A DNA stretch of 64,000 bases, taken from assembly GCF_035917335.1 (NCBI RefSeq), contig NZ_CP109067.1:746501-810500 (forward strand). The letters are read 5' to 3'. Below, piece after piece: positions 40,101 through 49,639 of the stretch. A program made the translations under genes and the position numbers. Below the pieces are notes generated by a model. That model did not search any database. It had not been told where the DNA came from and was given only the letters and a program-made list of their open reading frames with translations. How positions within the stretch are numbered: position 1 is the first letter of the stretch; the number at the start of each line of letters is the position of its first letter. Source of the DNA: Micromonospora sp. NBC_01813 (lineage in GTDB: Bacteria; Actinomycetota; Actinomycetes; Mycobacteriales; Micromonosporaceae).

Positions 40101-42649
40101 ACGACCTGATCTGGGCAGCCGACGGCGGGCTGACGGTCGACGGCGACGAACTCGCCGGTGACTACCAGTCGATCCCGCTGACCGCGCGGCCCAACGGGCT
40201 CACCGACACCCAACGGGCCGCCTTCCCGCACCTGTGGGCCTACCGCACCTTCGGCATCGACCAGCGGGACCAGGGCAAGGTCGCCGCCGCGCTGCGCGGC
40301 CAACTCGCGGTCACCGAACGCGACCACGAGGGCAACCTGTTGGCCGTCACCGGGGTGCAGATCCCCGGCGTCCTCGACGACCGGTACGCCGCCGCCACGA
40401 AAGCCCCGCTCGGCGTCACCTTCACCGGCGACCGGCCGACCCTGTCGGTGTGGGCACCTACCGCCCGTACCGTCGCACTGCAGTTGTTCGACAGTCCGAC
40501 CGCGCAGCCTCGAACCGTCGCGATGCGCCGCGACGACCGCACCGGCGTCTGGTCGGTACGCGGCGAACCGGACTGGCGCGGCCGCTACTACCGCTACCAG
40601 GTCGACGCCTGGCAGCCGGCCACCCAGCGGATGGTCACCGCCTCGGTCACCGACCCGTACGCGGTGGCGCTGGCCGCCGACTCCACGCACAGCCAGATCA
40701 TCGACCTGACCGACGCGGCACTCGCCCCGCCCGGCTGGGCGCGGCTGCGCAAACCGGCTGCGGTGCCGGCCGGCCGCACGCACATCCAGGAAGTGTCGGT
40801 ACGCGACTTCTCCATCGCCGACGCCAGCGTCCCCGCCGACCGGCGCGGCACCTACCTGGCCTTCACCGATCCGCGTACCACCGGGATGGCGCATCTGACG
40901 TCGTTGGCCGACGCCGGCGTCACCCACCTGCACCTGCTGCCGACGTTCGACTTCGCCACCATCCCCGAACGCCGCGCCGACCAGGCCAGCCCGGGCTGCG
41001 ACCTGGCCGCGCTACCGGCAGACTCGTCCCGCCAGCAGGAGTGCGTCGCCGCCGTCGCCGACATCGACGGCTACAACTGGGGTTACGACCCGCTGCACTA
41101 CACCGTGCCCGAAGGCGGCTACGCCACCGACCCCGACGGTGCCGCGCGCACCGCCGAATTCCGCCAGATGGTCGCCGGGATCAACGACGCCGGGCTGCGC
41201 GTCGTGCTCGACGTCGTCTACAACCACACCTCGGCGGCCGGGGTCGACCGGCACTCGGTGCTCGACCAGGTCGTGCCCGGCTACTACCACCGGCTGCTCG
41301 ACGACGGCTCGATCGCCACCTCCACCTGCTGCGCCAACACCGCCCCGGAACACGCCATGATGGACAAGCTGGTCGTCGACTCGATCGTCACCTGGGCCAA
41401 GGCGTACAAGGTGGATGGTTTCCGGTTCGACCTGATGGGCCACCACCCGAAGGCCAACATCCTGGCGGTACGCGCAGCGCTGGACAAGCTGACCGTGGCC
41501 CGCGACGGGGTCGACGGGCGATCGATCCTGATCTACGGCGAAGGGTGGGACTTCGGGGAGGTGGCCGGCGACGCTCGGTTCACCCAGGCCACCCAGCTCA
41601 ACCTGGCCGGCACCGGGATCGGCACGTTCACCGACCGGCTGCGCGACGCGGTACGCGGCGGCGGGCCGTTCGACGAAAATCCCCGGGTGCAGGGCTTCGC
41701 CACCGGCCTGTTCACCGACCCCAACGGCGACCCGGTCAACGGCGGCAGCGCCGAGCAGCAGGCCCGGCTGCGCCAGCAGCAGGACGTCATCAAGGTCGGG
41801 CTGACCGGCAACCTGGCCGACTACGAGTTCACCGCTACCTCCGGCGACCGGGTGAGCGGCGCCGAGATCGACTACAACGGTTCGCCGGCCGGCTACACGG
41901 CGGCACCGGGGGAGGCGGTCAGCTACGTCGACGCCCACGACAACGAGATCCTGTACGACGCGTTGGCGTACAAGCTGCCGGCCGGCACCACCGCGGCCGA
42001 CCGGTCCCGCGCCCAGGTGCTCGCGCTGTCCACGGTGATCTTCGCCCAGGGCACCGGGTTCGTCACCGCCGGCAGTGAACGGCTGCGCTCCAAATCGCTG
42101 GACCGCAACTCGTACAACTCGGGGGACTGGTTCAACCAGATCCGTTGGGACTGCGCCGACGGCAACGGCTTCGGCATCGGACTGCCGCCGGCGGCGGACA
42201 ACGTCGACAAGTGGCCGTACGCCGGTCCGCTGCTGGCCGACCCGGCACTGGTGCCGGACTGCGCGACGATCGACCTGACCGCCGCCCGGTACGCGGAGCT
42301 GCTGCGAATTCGTGCCTCGTCACCGGTGTTCGCCCTGTCCACCGCCCGCGAGGTGCAGCAGCGGGTCAGTTTCCCGTTGGCCGGGCCGGCAGAGACGCCG
42401 GGTGTGATCACCATGCGGCTGCGTTCGGCCGGGCTGGACGAGCGGTGGCGGTCGGTGACGGTGATCTTCAACGCGACGCCGCAGCCGGCCCAGCAGCGAC
42501 TGCCGGAGTTGCGTCGTGCCGGCGTGGAGCTGCATCCGGTGCTGCGGAACTCGGCCGACCCGGTCAGCCGTCAGGCCAGCTTCGACTCCTCGACCGGCAC
42601 GTTCACCGTGCCGCCGCGTACCGTCGCCGTCTTCGTCCAGCCCCGCTGA
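37157..42649 (+). CDS. Secreted amylopullulanase (two GH13 domains)
   Basis: 1830 aa, extracellular starch- and pullulan-degrading enzyme. ATG 37157 has AGGAAGG 7 nt upstream. Signal peptide 1-~37. First GH13 domain (~60-620): [26 protein letters not shown] and FLGNHDMGR give the alpha-amylase catalytic Asp, Glu and Asp. Then an Ig-like region (~640-730), two pullulanase-associated repeats ([42 protein letters not shown], ~735-960), a pullulanase N2/CBM48 part, and a second GH13 domain (~1210-1750): [26 protein letters not shown]. Expected to cut alpha-1,4 and alpha-1,6 bonds. Probably MalR-controlled. Confidence 0.93.
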   Translation: MEAAPSRPRTPRLVVPVLIAALAATLVATLVGVPAATAAPATASAAASLQWTDEPSVATLAAARASRARNEQFYFLLPDRFANGNSRNDRGGLRGDRLSTGYDPTDKGFYQGGDLQGVIDNLDYIHGLGTTAIWLAPVFTNQPVQGTGDDVSAGYHGYWITDFTRVDPHFGTTADLKKLVELAHRRDIKIYLDVIVNHTADVISYAEDSYDYVDKATAPYLDADGRPFDDRNHADGTSAFPAVDLDSFPYTPVVTDPADAQVKVPAWLNDPTMYHNRGDSTFVGENSEYGDFFGLDDLWTERPEVVQGMTKIFADWIRDTGVDGYRLDTVKHVNLDFWPQFSQGIDDAAARAGKPDFAMFGEVYSADPEVASTYVRQGGLPATLDFGFQEAARSYVATGGSATALADLYADDPLYTARDTDAGRLPTFLGNHDMGRIGTFIADGGTDPASHLRRDLLAHELMFLTRGQPVIYSGDEQGFTGAGGDKDARQTMFASQVADYLDDDLLGTDRTHADDQFDRDHPLYRGIAALGKLRAAHPALRDGIQVTRHAADGPGVFAFSRVDPADRVEYVVAVNNATTATQVTVDTWSPGTTFTGVHGQHRPVRSDADGRITVTVPALSAIVHRAGAPIPMPAGKPSISISAPTDGTAVATRAEITANVTGDPLAEVTVAARIGAGPWTLLGRASHAPYQVHHDLTGLAAGTRIEYKAVVRDSRHRTATAKSTALVGTPPQGDARDWLVVHYQRPAGDYADWGLYTWGDIDPDWQTTWPAGQPFAGEDSYGRFAWVKLAPGATSVGFVVVDADGTKDVDVDRTVDVSATGEVWVKQGDPALYPTRRAATGEADPPTDDGVALLHYRRADGDYTGWGLHVWDGAATPTDWADPLPPATRDDFGVTFRVPLADDATGLSYIVHRGDEKDLPTDQRLDFATAGREVWLLAGDPRRLLPPVATVGRDLDLTKQRAHWIDRSTIAWNTGPTDGKRHDLIWAADGGLTVDGDELAGDYQSIPLTARPNGLTDTQRAAFPHLWAYRTFGIDQRDQGKVAAALRGQLAVTERDHEGNLLAVTGVQIPGVLDDRYAAATKAPLGVTFTGDRPTLSVWAPTARTVALQLFDSPTAQPRTVAMRRDDRTGVWSVRGEPDWRGRYYRYQVDAWQPATQRMVTASVTDPYAVALAADSTHSQIIDLTDAALAPPGWARLRKPAAVPAGRTHIQEVSVRDFSIADASVPADRRGTYLAFTDPRTTGMAHLTSLADAGVTHLHLLPTFDFATIPERRADQASPGCDLAALPADSSRQQECVAAVADIDGYNWGYDPLHYTVPEGGYATDPDGAARTAEFRQMVAGINDAGLRVVLDVVYNHTSAAGVDRHSVLDQVVPGYYHRLLDDGSIATSTCCANTAPEHAMMDKLVVDSIVTWAKAYKVDGFRFDLMGHHPKANILAVRAALDKLTVARDGVDGRSILIYGEGWDFGEVAGDARFTQATQLNLAGTGIGTFTDRLRDAVRGGGPFDENPRVQGFATGLFTDPNGDPVNGGSAEQQARLRQQQDVIKVGLTGNLADYEFTATSGDRVSGAEIDYNGSPAGYTAAPGEAVSYVDAHDNEILYDALAYKLPAGTTAADRSRAQVLALSTVIFAQGTGFVTAGSERLRSKSLDRNSYNSGDWFNQIRWDCADGNGFGIGLPPAADNVDKWPYAGPLLADPALVPDCATIDLTAARYAELLRIRASSPVFALSTAREVQQRVSFPLAGPAETPGVITMRLRSAGLDERWRSVTVIFNATPQPAQQRLPELRRAGVELHPVLRNSADPVSRQASFDSSTGTFTVPPRTVAVFVQPR

Positions 42650-42680
42650 CCCACGCCGCCGCCCCGCCACCCTTTCTCCG

Positions 42681-42738
42681 CGATCTTGCAGTTATCGATG
42701 GACAATTCCGACAAAGCCTCTCGATAACTGCAAGATCG
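42681..42738. terminator. Long perfect inverted repeat (terminator / REP-like element)
   Basis: An 18-bp perfect stem (CGATCTTGCAGTTATCGA at 42681-42698, complement at 42721-42738) with a 22-nt loop, between the convergent amylopullulanase and aminopeptidase genes. It is less GC-rich than its surroundings and unlike the other hairpins in the window. It may be a dispersed intergenic repeat that serves as a bidirectional terminator. Confidence 0.7.
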
Positions 42739-42740
42739 CC

Positions 42741-42773
42741 GGGGCCGGGGCCGGGGCCGGGGCCGGGGCGGGG
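42741..42773 (+). repeat. GGGGCC hexanucleotide repeat, potential G-quadruplex
   Basis: Four tandem GGGGCC units followed by GGGGC, GGGGT and GGGG blocks. At least six runs of four G on the plus strand, directly beside the hairpin and 10 bp from the end of the aminopeptidase gene. Confidence 0.8.
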
Positions 42774-42782
42774 TGGGGTGGG

Positions 42783-44285
42783 TCAGGGGAGGCGGGGGCC
42801 GGCGTCGCGTTGGGCCGCCAACCAGGACTCCACCTCGTCGGCCCGACGCGGCAGCCCGGCCGACAGGTTCACCGCCCCGGCTGCGGTGACCAGCACGTCG
42901 TCCTCGATCCGGATACCGATGCCGCGTAGCTCCTCGGGCACCAGCTCGTCCTCCGGCTGGAAGTACAGGCCCGGTTCGACGGTCAACACGTACCCTTCGT
43001 CGAGCTCGCCGTCGCGGTAGCGCTCCTTACGGGCCCGGGAGCAGTCGTGCACGTCGATGCCGAGCATGTGACCGAAGCCGTGCAGGGTCCACCGCCGGTA
43101 GACGGTCGACTCCTTGTCCATCGCCTCGTCCACGCTCACCGGCAGCACGCCCAACTCGGCCAGGCCCTCGGCCAGCACCCGCATGCACGTCTGGTGCACG
43201 TCGCTGAACTTCACCCCCGGCTTGATGAGGTCCATGCCGGCCTGCTGGGAGGCGTACACGATGTCGTAGACCTGCCGCTGCAGCGCGGTGAACCGGCCCG
43301 ACACCGGCACCGTGCGGGTCACGTCGGCGGTGTAGAGGTGCTCGCCCTCCACGCCCATGTCCATCAGCAGCAGGTCACCCGGACGGGTGACCCCGTTGTT
43401 GCGTACCCAGTGCAGGATCGTCGCGTGCGCGCCCGAGCCGACGATCGATCCGTAACCGACGTCGTTGCCGTCGTGCCGCGCCCGCAGCGCGAACACCCCC
43501 TCCAGCAGCCGCTCGGAGACCGGTCGGTCGGCCGGCAGCACCCGGGCGACGTCCTCGAAGCCGCGCACCGTGGCGTCGATCGCGGCCTGCAGTTGGGCGA
43601 TCTCCCACTGGTCCTTGACCAGCTTGTGTTCCGAGATCGCCGTCGCCAACTCGCGGTCGCGGGCACCGGCGTCGTCACCGCTGTCGTACGACAGCACCGC
43701 CGCGTCCACCCGCGTGTCGAAGCCGCGCAGCACCCGGGTTCGTCCCGGCGCGCAGCCGGCCAACGCCTGCGGCAGGTCGCTCAGCGGTGCCGTCTCCAGT
43801 CCCAGCTCGGTCGACTTCTCCGCCAGGGTGCGTCGTCGGCCCACCCACAGCTCGCCGTCGCGGCTGCGAAAGAACTCGTCGGTCTCCCGCGACGACCGCT
43901 GCCGGGTGAAGAGCACCGCGTCATGCCCGTCGCCGCTGGGGCGCAGCACCAGCACACTGTCCGGGTCGTGGTCGCCGGTGAGGTACGCGAAGTCGCTGCC
44001 CGGCCGGAACGGGTAGTCGGTGTCGTTGGCCCGGGTCTTCTCGCCGCCGGTGGGGACGACCAGGGTCTCACCGGGGAACGCCGCCGACAGCGCTGAGCGG
44101 CGGCGGGCGTAGTTCGGCACCTCGGGGCGCGGCCCGAGGGGCAACGTGTCGTCGCGCCAGCCGGTACGCATGAACTCCAGCAGCTTCTCCGGAAAGTCCG
44201 GATCGTGCGACTCGGTGCGCGGCTGTTCGGTCACCGCCTCGGCGGCCATTTCGGTCGGCGTAGCCTCGGTCTGGTCTTGTGTCAC
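42783..44285 (-). CDS. pepP: Xaa-Pro aminopeptidase
   Basis: Dinuclear-metal M24B peptidase that removes N-terminal residues before proline; cytoplasmic, 500 aa from GTG 44285 with GGAGG 6 nt upstream. Creatinase-like N-domain (~60-230), then the pita-bread domain with all five metal ligands: Asp residues in LLMDMGVEGEHLYTADVTRT (~320-340), His in HGFGHMLGIDVHD (~420), Glu in LTVEPGLYF (~455) and Glu in GIRIEDDVLV (~475). It diverges from asnB with only 67 bp between. Confidence 0.92.
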   Translation of the reverse strand: MTQDQTEATPTEMAAEAVTEQPRTESHDPDFPEKLLEFMRTGWRDDTLPLGPRPEVPNYARRRSALSAAFPGETLVVPTGGEKTRANDTDYPFRPGSDFAYLTGDHDPDSVLVLRPSGDGHDAVLFTRQRSSRETDEFFRSRDGELWVGRRRTLAEKSTELGLETAPLSDLPQALAGCAPGRTRVLRGFDTRVDAAVLSYDSGDDAGARDRELATAISEHKLVKDQWEIAQLQAAIDATVRGFEDVARVLPADRPVSERLLEGVFALRARHDGNDVGYGSIVGSGAHATILHWVRNNGVTRPGDLLLMDMGVEGEHLYTADVTRTVPVSGRFTALQRQVYDIVYASQQAGMDLIKPGVKFSDVHQTCMRVLAEGLAELGVLPVSVDEAMDKESTVYRRWTLHGFGHMLGIDVHDCSRARKERYRDGELDEGYVLTVEPGLYFQPEDELVPEELRGIGIRIEDDVLVTAAGAVNLSAGLPRRADEVESWLAAQRDAGPRLP

Positions 44286-44352
44286 TGCGTCCTCCCCATG
44301 GTTGGGCGTACTCGACGGTACCGCGTGACCGCCGCGTGGAAAGATGTCTGCC

Positions 44353-46350
44353 ATGTGCGGACTCCTGGCCTTTTTCAGCGCTCGCGGTGACGCTGGCGCG
44401 CACCGCGACGCGATCGCCCACGCGTTGGAATGCCTGCACCACCGCGGCCCGGACGAGACAGGTGTGGAGGTGATCGGCGACCCGACGGGGCGGTGGGCGG
44501 ACGCGGTCTTCGCACACAAAAGGCTGGCGATCATCGACGTGGCGTCCAGCCAGGAGCCGCTGGCCTACGCCGATGGCCGCTATCTGCTGACCTTCAACGG
44601 CGAGATCTACAACTACATCGAGCTGCGTGAGCAGCTGGCCCGCGAGTTCGGCGCCCAGTTCGCCACCGCAGGCGACGGTGAGGTGATCGTCGCCGGTTTC
44701 CACTACTGGGGCGAGAAGGTGCTGCACAAGCTGCGCGGCATGTTCGCCTTCGTGATCTGGGACCGGGAGCAGCGTCGTGCCTTCGGCGCCCGGGACTACT
44801 TCGGCATCAAGCCGCTGCACTACCTGCAGACCCCGGACGGCATCTACCTGGCGTCGGAGAAGAAGGCGCTGCTGCCGTTCTCGGCTGCGGCCAACGCCGG
44901 CGACGCCGGGGTGGACACCGCGAACCTGTCGCACTACCTGACCCTGCAGTACGTTCCCGAGCCGCGCACCCTGCACCAGGGGATCAGCCGGATCGGCTCC
45001 GGGGAGTCGTTGACCTGGTCGGCCCCGGCGCTGGAGCCGACGGGGGCGCCGCCCGGTCCGGCCGGTGGGGTGCAGATCCGCCGCTGGTACCAGCCGATCT
45101 TCCGGCCCGCGCCGGTGTCGGATCCGCAGCGGCTCTACGACGAGATCCGCGAGACGCTGCGGGAGAGCGTCCGCATGCACATGCGGGCCGACGTGCCGGT
45201 CGGCGCGTTCCTGTCCAGCGGCATCGACTCGACCGCGGTGGTGGCCCTGGCCCGCGAGTTCAACCCGAACATCCTGACCTTCACCGTCGGCTACGACGTG
45301 CCGGGCTACTCGGAGATCGACGTGGCCCAGGACTCGGCGCAGCACCTCGGCGTGACCATCATGCCGACGAAGATCGGTCCACAGGACATGATGGAGGCGT
45401 TGCCGCGTATCGTCTGGCACCTGGACGATCCGGTCGCCGACCCGGCGCTGGTGCCGCTCTACTTCGTCGCGAAGAAGGCCGCCGAGCACGTCACCGTGGT
45501 GCTGTCCGGTGAGGGCGCCGACGAGTTCTTCGGCGGCTACACCATCTACCGCGAGCCGCTGTCGCTCGGCGCGGTGCACGGCCTGCCCGACCCGATGCAG
45601 AAGGGCCTGCGGGCGGTCTCCAAGGTGATCCCGCAGGGCGTTAAGGGCAAGAGCTTCCTGGAGCGTGGCACCACCCCGATCGAGGAGCGTTACTACGGCA
45701 ACGCCCGGATGTTCACCGAGGAGGAGAAGCGGCACCTGATGCGCCGCTACGACCCGTCGGTGCGCTACACCGACGTGACCGCCCCGGTCTACGCCGAGTG
45801 CGCCGAACTCGACGACGTCACGAAGATGCAGTACGTCGACCTGTACACCTGGCTGCGCGGCGACATCCTGGTCAAGGCGGACCGGATCTCGATGTCCCAC
45901 TCGCTGGAGGTCCGGGTGCCTTTCCTGGACAAGGAGGTCTTCGACGTCGCGGCGAAGATCCCGGTGGAGCTGCGGCTGCCACCACGGTCGGACGCCACCA
46001 AGTACGCGATGCGTCAGGCGCTGGCGGACGTGGTGCCGCCGGCCATCGTCAACCGGCGCAAGCTGGGCTTCCCGACCCCGACCCGGGTGTGGCTGCGTGG
46101 CGAGATGTACGAGTGGGTACGGCACATCTTCGCCACCTCCGGTGCCGGTGACCTGCTCGATCTGTCGTACGCGATGCGGCTGCTCGACGAGCACAAGCGG
46201 GAGGAGGCGGACCACTCCCGCAAGGTGTGGACGGTGCTGATCTTCTGCATCTGGCACGCGATCTTCGTGGAGCGTTCGCTCGATCCGGGCATCCAGCGCA
46301 ACCAGTCGGCGCTGCTGACCAAGCCGGTGGTCGGCTCGATGGTCGCCTGA
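44353..46350 (+). CDS. asnB: Asparagine synthase (glutamine-hydrolysing)
   Basis: 665 aa. Makes asparagine from aspartate, glutamine and ATP. The start is set at ATG 44353 because the glutaminase nucleophile must be Cys2 (MCGLLAFFS); the in-frame ATG three codons upstream would bury it. Glutaminase domain (~1-220): KRLAIIDV, FNGEIYNYIELR, GDGEVIVAGF. Synthetase domain (~250-600): PP-loop FLSSGIDSTAVV (~285) and VVLSGEGADEFFGGY (~385). Long actinobacterial form. A strong terminator follows. Confidence 0.94.
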   Translation: MCGLLAFFSARGDAGAHRDAIAHALECLHHRGPDETGVEVIGDPTGRWADAVFAHKRLAIIDVASSQEPLAYADGRYLLTFNGEIYNYIELREQLAREFGAQFATAGDGEVIVAGFHYWGEKVLHKLRGMFAFVIWDREQRRAFGARDYFGIKPLHYLQTPDGIYLASEKKALLPFSAAANAGDAGVDTANLSHYLTLQYVPEPRTLHQGISRIGSGESLTWSAPALEPTGAPPGPAGGVQIRRWYQPIFRPAPVSDPQRLYDEIRETLRESVRMHMRADVPVGAFLSSGIDSTAVVALAREFNPNILTFTVGYDVPGYSEIDVAQDSAQHLGVTIMPTKIGPQDMMEALPRIVWHLDDPVADPALVPLYFVAKKAAEHVTVVLSGEGADEFFGGYTIYREPLSLGAVHGLPDPMQKGLRAVSKVIPQGVKGKSFLERGTTPIEERYYGNARMFTEEEKRHLMRRYDPSVRYTDVTAPVYAECAELDDVTKMQYVDLYTWLRGDILVKADRISMSHSLEVRVPFLDKEVFDVAAKIPVELRLPPRSDATKYAMRQALADVVPPAIVNRRKLGFPTPTRVWLRGEMYEWVRHIFATSGAGDLLDLSYAMRLLDEHKREEADHSRKVWTVLIFCIWHAIFVERSLDPGIQRNQSALLTKPVVGSMVA

Positions 46351-46375
46351 GAGGTTCAGTTCGGCCGAACACGTG

Positions 46376-46411
46376 CCGGGGCCCGGCAGCGCTCGCGCTG
46401 CCGGGCCCCGG
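46376..46411. terminator. Bidirectional hairpin terminator
   Basis: A perfect 17-bp stem (arms 46376-46392 and 46395-46411) between the convergent asnB and LPMO genes, followed by TGTTT on the plus strand. Confidence 0.85.
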
Positions 46412-46444
46412 GTGTTTCGTGGTGGCTGGTTTGACCGAGATGGG

Positions 46445-47566
46445 TCAGGAAGCCGAGCAGCTCACCGATGGTGTGCCGGAGCTTCCGTTGGCGGTGAAGC
46501 CGAACGTCGTCGAGGCGTTCGGGCCGAGGTTGCCGTTCCACGCCACGTTGCGGACCGTGATGCTGGACCCGCTCGTGGTGTGGGTGCCGCTCCAGACACT
46601 GTTGATCGTGACACCGCTGCCGAGGTTCCAGTTCGTGCTCCAGCCGCCGATGCTGGCGGTGCTGGTGTTTCTGACCGTCACCTCACCCTGGAAGCCGCCG
46701 CTCCACGAGCTGACCGTCCGGTACGTCGCCGAGCAGCCGCCGGACGGTGCCGGGGTCGTCGGGTTCGGGCCCGGAGTGGTCGGGTTGGGGCCGGGGGTGG
46801 TGGGGTTCGGGCCGGGGGTGGTCGGCGCCGGGGTCGGCGTCGGGTTCGGGTTGGCCGGGTTGCCCCGGATACCGGTCACCTGGCCGTTGCCGCCGTCGAA
46901 GACCACGTCGGAACAGCCGTAGAAGTTCTCCTGGCTGTCTGACCGCACCCAGTGCGAGTAGATGATGTGCTGGCCGGTCTTGTTGCTCGGCAGCCGTCCG
47001 CTGAAGTAGTAGTGCCCGTCGTTGGAGCCGACCGAGCCGCGCTGCGGCGGGTTGGTGACCGTCAGGAACGGGGTGGCCTCGAGGTCACTCCAGGCCAGCG
47101 GCCGGTTCGGGCTCCAGCTGTCCTTGGTCACCCAGAAGTAGAACGTGCCCGGGTGGTGCGCCCAGTTCGAGTACTTGAACTCCATGCTGGCGCCGGCGGT
47201 CAGGTGGGTCAGCGGCCAGTCGTTGCGGGCCAGGTTGTAGCCGGAGAAGCCGGAGCTGCCGCCGCTGCACAGCTGCCCGTCCGGGATGAACCCGCTGGTC
47301 CGGCCGGCACCGTCGGACCGCAGCACACTGAACCAGTTGTACAGCGAGTTGGCACCGCTCTGGTTGACGGCGGCGGAACAGGCCTGGTTGGTCGGGATGA
47401 TCTGACCGGTCTGGTCGAGGCCGTCCACCCAGCACAGGTAGGTGCGGCTGCCCGGCATCATCGCGGCGCCGTGCGCCGACGCCGCGTTAGGGGTCACCAC
47501 TGTGAGTAGACCAGCGGCGAGCGCGGAGGCGGCGGCTATGACCGCCACTCTGCGAAGAGTTTTCAC
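46445..47566 (-). CDS. Secreted lytic polysaccharide monooxygenase (AA10) with CBM2
   Basis: Copper enzyme that oxidatively cleaves crystalline cellulose or chitin. It is 373 aa from GTG 47566, with AGGAG upstream. The signal peptide ends at ...NAASA, leaving His as the first mature residue (HGAAMMPGSRTYLCW), which is essential for the copper histidine brace; the second His is in YSNWAHHPGTFYFW. AA10 domain ~37-230. Linker of three TTPGPNP repeats (~240-270). C-terminal cellulose-binding CBM2 (~275-373, SSWSGGFQGEVTVRN, WNGNLGPNAST). CBM2 and the domain type favour cellulose as substrate. Confidence 0.93.
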   Translation of the reverse strand: MKTLRRVAVIAAASALAAGLLTVVTPNAASAHGAAMMPGSRTYLCWVDGLDQTGQIIPTNQACSAAVNQSGANSLYNWFSVLRSDGAGRTSGFIPDGQLCSGGSSGFSGYNLARNDWPLTHLTAGASMEFKYSNWAHHPGTFYFWVTKDSWSPNRPLAWSDLEATPFLTVTNPPQRGSVGSNDGHYYFSGRLPSNKTGQHIIYSHWVRSDSQENFYGCSDVVFDGGNGQVTGIRGNPANPNPTPTPAPTTPGPNPTTPGPNPTTPGPNPTTPAPSGGCSATYRTVSSWSGGFQGEVTVRNTSTASIGGWSTNWNLGSGVTINSVWSGTHTTSGSSITVRNVAWNGNLGPNASTTFGFTANGSSGTPSVSCSAS

Positions 47567-47912
47567 CGAGAACTCCTTCTTGACCAGCCCACGGGGACAG
47601 GGATACACGTCCACGCGGACAAGGTGATGGGCCGACATTGCGAAACGCCCGAACATGAGGAGGAACGGCTGCCAGTCGCCGTGCCGTGGTCACGGCCGGA
47701 CGACGTGCCGTCCGATGGACGTGTGCGCGCTCGCGTAGCTCCCGGCGAGTCCGAATGACGGTGCGTCAGCCCCCGCACTGCCTCGGTAATCGATATCCCA
47801 TCATACATCGACCGGAAACACAATAGTCATCTCTCAATGTCCGCCCATCCTGCGGGCGACCCTGGGTGAGCTGGGAGAATGTCAGACGGCAACCGGCAAC
47901 AGGAGGAAACTC
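47567..47912. promoter_or_regulatory. LPMO/sugar-kinase divergent region
   Basis: This 346-bp gap is AT-rich at 47785-47835. A good minus-strand -10 box (TATGAT, complement of 47800-47805) with a TGACTA -35 (complement of 47824-47829, 18-bp spacer) would give the LPMO gene a ~230-nt leader. On the plus strand, AGGAGG lies 7 nt before the kinase ATG. No CebR-type palindrome was found. No gene seen. Confidence 0.4.
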
Positions 47913-48842
47913 ATGCGGTACGCGGTGGTGCTCGGCGAGGCACTGATCGATCTGCTCGACGGCGAGTGCGACGGCGCCCCGGTCTACCGTCAGGTCATCG
48001 GCGGCGCGCCGCTGAACGTGGCGGTCGGCGTCGCCCGGCTCGGCGGATCGGTCGAGTTCGCCGGGTCGCTCGGCGACGACGCGCTCGCCGAACGGATCCG
48101 GGCCTTCCTGCGTACCGCCGGGGTCGGTGACCGCGCCCTGACCACGGTGGCCGCGCCGACCACCCTGGCGGTGGCCACCTTCACCGGCGCGGAGCCCGAC
48201 TTCCGCTTCTACGGCGAACCACCCTCGTACGGGCAGTTCGACGCCGCCGGACTCGACGACGGACTGATCAGCGACGCGGCGGTGCTGTACTGCGGCTCCA
48301 TCGCCCTGCTGTGCGAGCCGACGCTCGCCGCCGCCCGGCAGGCCTGGGCGGGCACCACCGGGCTACGGGTGTTCGACCCCAACGTACGGCCGAGGCTGCT
48401 GCCCGACCGTGCCGCGCTGACCGCGTACCGCGATGTGGTGGCGGGCTTCGCCGCGACCGCCGACCTGGTCAAGCTGAGCGCGGCCGACGCGGAGGTGCTC
48501 TACGACGGTGCCGATCCCGGGGTCGCCGCTGCCCTGCTGCACGATCTCGGCGCCGGCGCGGTGGTGGTCACCCGGGGGGCGGCTGGCGCGTTGGTCAGCG
48601 CCGGTGGTGAGGCGTTGCTGATCGACGCTCCGAAGGTGGCGGCCGTCGACGCGACGGGGGCCGGGGATTCGGTGATGGGTGCCCTGATCGCCGAGCTGCT
48701 CGACACCGGGCTGCCGACCGACGCGGTCGGCTGGGCGCAGCAGGTCGGTTTCGCGTTGCGGGTGGCCGGGCTGGTCTGCGAGTCCCCGGGCGGGGCGGTG
48801 TCCATGCCGACCCGGGCCGCCGTCGCCGAACGCTTCGCCTGA
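47913..48842 (+). CDS. PfkB-family carbohydrate kinase (probable fructokinase)
   Basis: 309 aa ribokinase-fold sugar kinase. N-terminal VLGEALIDLL (~6-15), the sugar-binding GGAPLNVAVGVARLGGSV (~29-46), and the C-terminal signature VDATGAGDSVMGALIAELL (~243-261) with the catalytic Asp and anion hole. Substrate is most likely fructose or a related ketose by general pattern, but other sugars are possible. ATG 47913 follows AGGAGG. Single gene. Confidence 0.85.
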   Translation: MRYAVVLGEALIDLLDGECDGAPVYRQVIGGAPLNVAVGVARLGGSVEFAGSLGDDALAERIRAFLRTAGVGDRALTTVAAPTTLAVATFTGAEPDFRFYGEPPSYGQFDAAGLDDGLISDAAVLYCGSIALLCEPTLAAARQAWAGTTGLRVFDPNVRPRLLPDRAALTAYRDVVAGFAATADLVKLSAADAEVLYDGADPGVAAALLHDLGAGAVVVTRGAAGALVSAGGEALLIDAPKVAAVDATGAGDSVMGALIAELLDTGLPTDAVGWAQQVGFALRVAGLVCESPGGAVSMPTRAAVAERFA

Positions 48843-49102
48843 CCGTCCGGGCATGCCTGACTGCCACGGGACGTGGGCTACTGACAGTCGCACAGCCAGT
48901 GCGACGTGCGCGGTATGCGGCTTGGACGGCCCGTCTGCTTGATGCAGACTGCGAAGGTGACAATCCCTCATGAGTGCGCATGGTGATGGACTTGATGCCT
49001 CGAAATAGCTTGACATTGAGAAGATTCACCATCTGGAGATCCGTCCTGCGTCTATGCGTCACCCCTCCGGCTCGCCATCGTTTACGTATGGTCGGTAGCC
49101 TC

Positions 49103-49639
49103 ATGATGGGAGACGATTTGGGACCGAATTATCGCTTTCCGTGGCATCCTGAGACCGAGATCCGGAAGGTCCTGGAGGAACTTCACTGCCGCGGATTCAC
49201 GGGTCGCTTGGGTCGACCGGACGGTTGGATATTCTGCGGTTGCGGCAATCACTCGAAGAGTTTGAAGTGGAGTCCAAAAAATGCCATGAGGTATGCGGAT
49301 CGCCTCATGGACTGGGCAAACTCGCTCAAATGTAGAAAGCGTCCAGCCGGAGCGCGACGGAAGCAGGATTGGAGGCTAGAATCGTATAAGGAGCTGAGTA
49401 ACGAATGGAGGCGAGAATCGTCTTACGAGCCGTGCCCCGAGGATGGGGCGCCGGATTGCGACCAATCGCGGCCGAGCTGCACGCTGATGCGGAGCGCCTC
49501 TTGGAGGAAATCCTCGCGGTTGAGGATTCGGCCAAGGTCGCAGATGTTTCGGCCTCCAGTGACGCGGTCGAGGGTGTCATCGAGGTCGAGGCCTTCATTG
49601 AGGCCGAGAAGGAGGGCGCTGCAGTCGACTGGCTCGTAA
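49103..49639 (+). CDS. HicA-like small protein in a low-GC patch (end uncertain)
   Basis: The region 48960-49750 is clearly less GC-rich than its neighbours. The believable part is about residues 1-75: PETEIRKVLEELHCRGFTG, then WIFCGCGNHSKSLKWSP, then YADRLMDWANSLK, which resembles the short HicA/dsRBD-like RNA-binding fold of toxin proteins. Starts at 49103, 49106 or 49088 are all possible. The frame runs on to 49639, but the last ~75 codons overlap a better-looking gene and read as random Arg/Ser-rich sequence, so the native stop may have been lost. Function is inference. Confidence 0.4.
   Translation: MMGDDLGPNYRFPWHPETEIRKVLEELHCRGFTGRLGRPDGWIFCGCGNHSKSLKWSPKNAMRYADRLMDWANSLKCRKRPAGARRKQDWRLESYKELSNEWRRESSYEPCPEDGAPDCDQSRPSCTLMRSASWRKSSRLRIRPRSQMFRPPVTRSRVSSRSRPSLRPRRRALQSTGS

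Noticed and set aside
40234-42078. 614-codon open frame in another frame inside the amylopullulanase gene
   Set aside because: Arg/Pro-rich shadow of the GH13 coding sequence.
48974-49102. Upstream extension of the HicA-like frame
   Set aside because: Start codons here lack ribosome-binding sites and the sequence looks non-coding.
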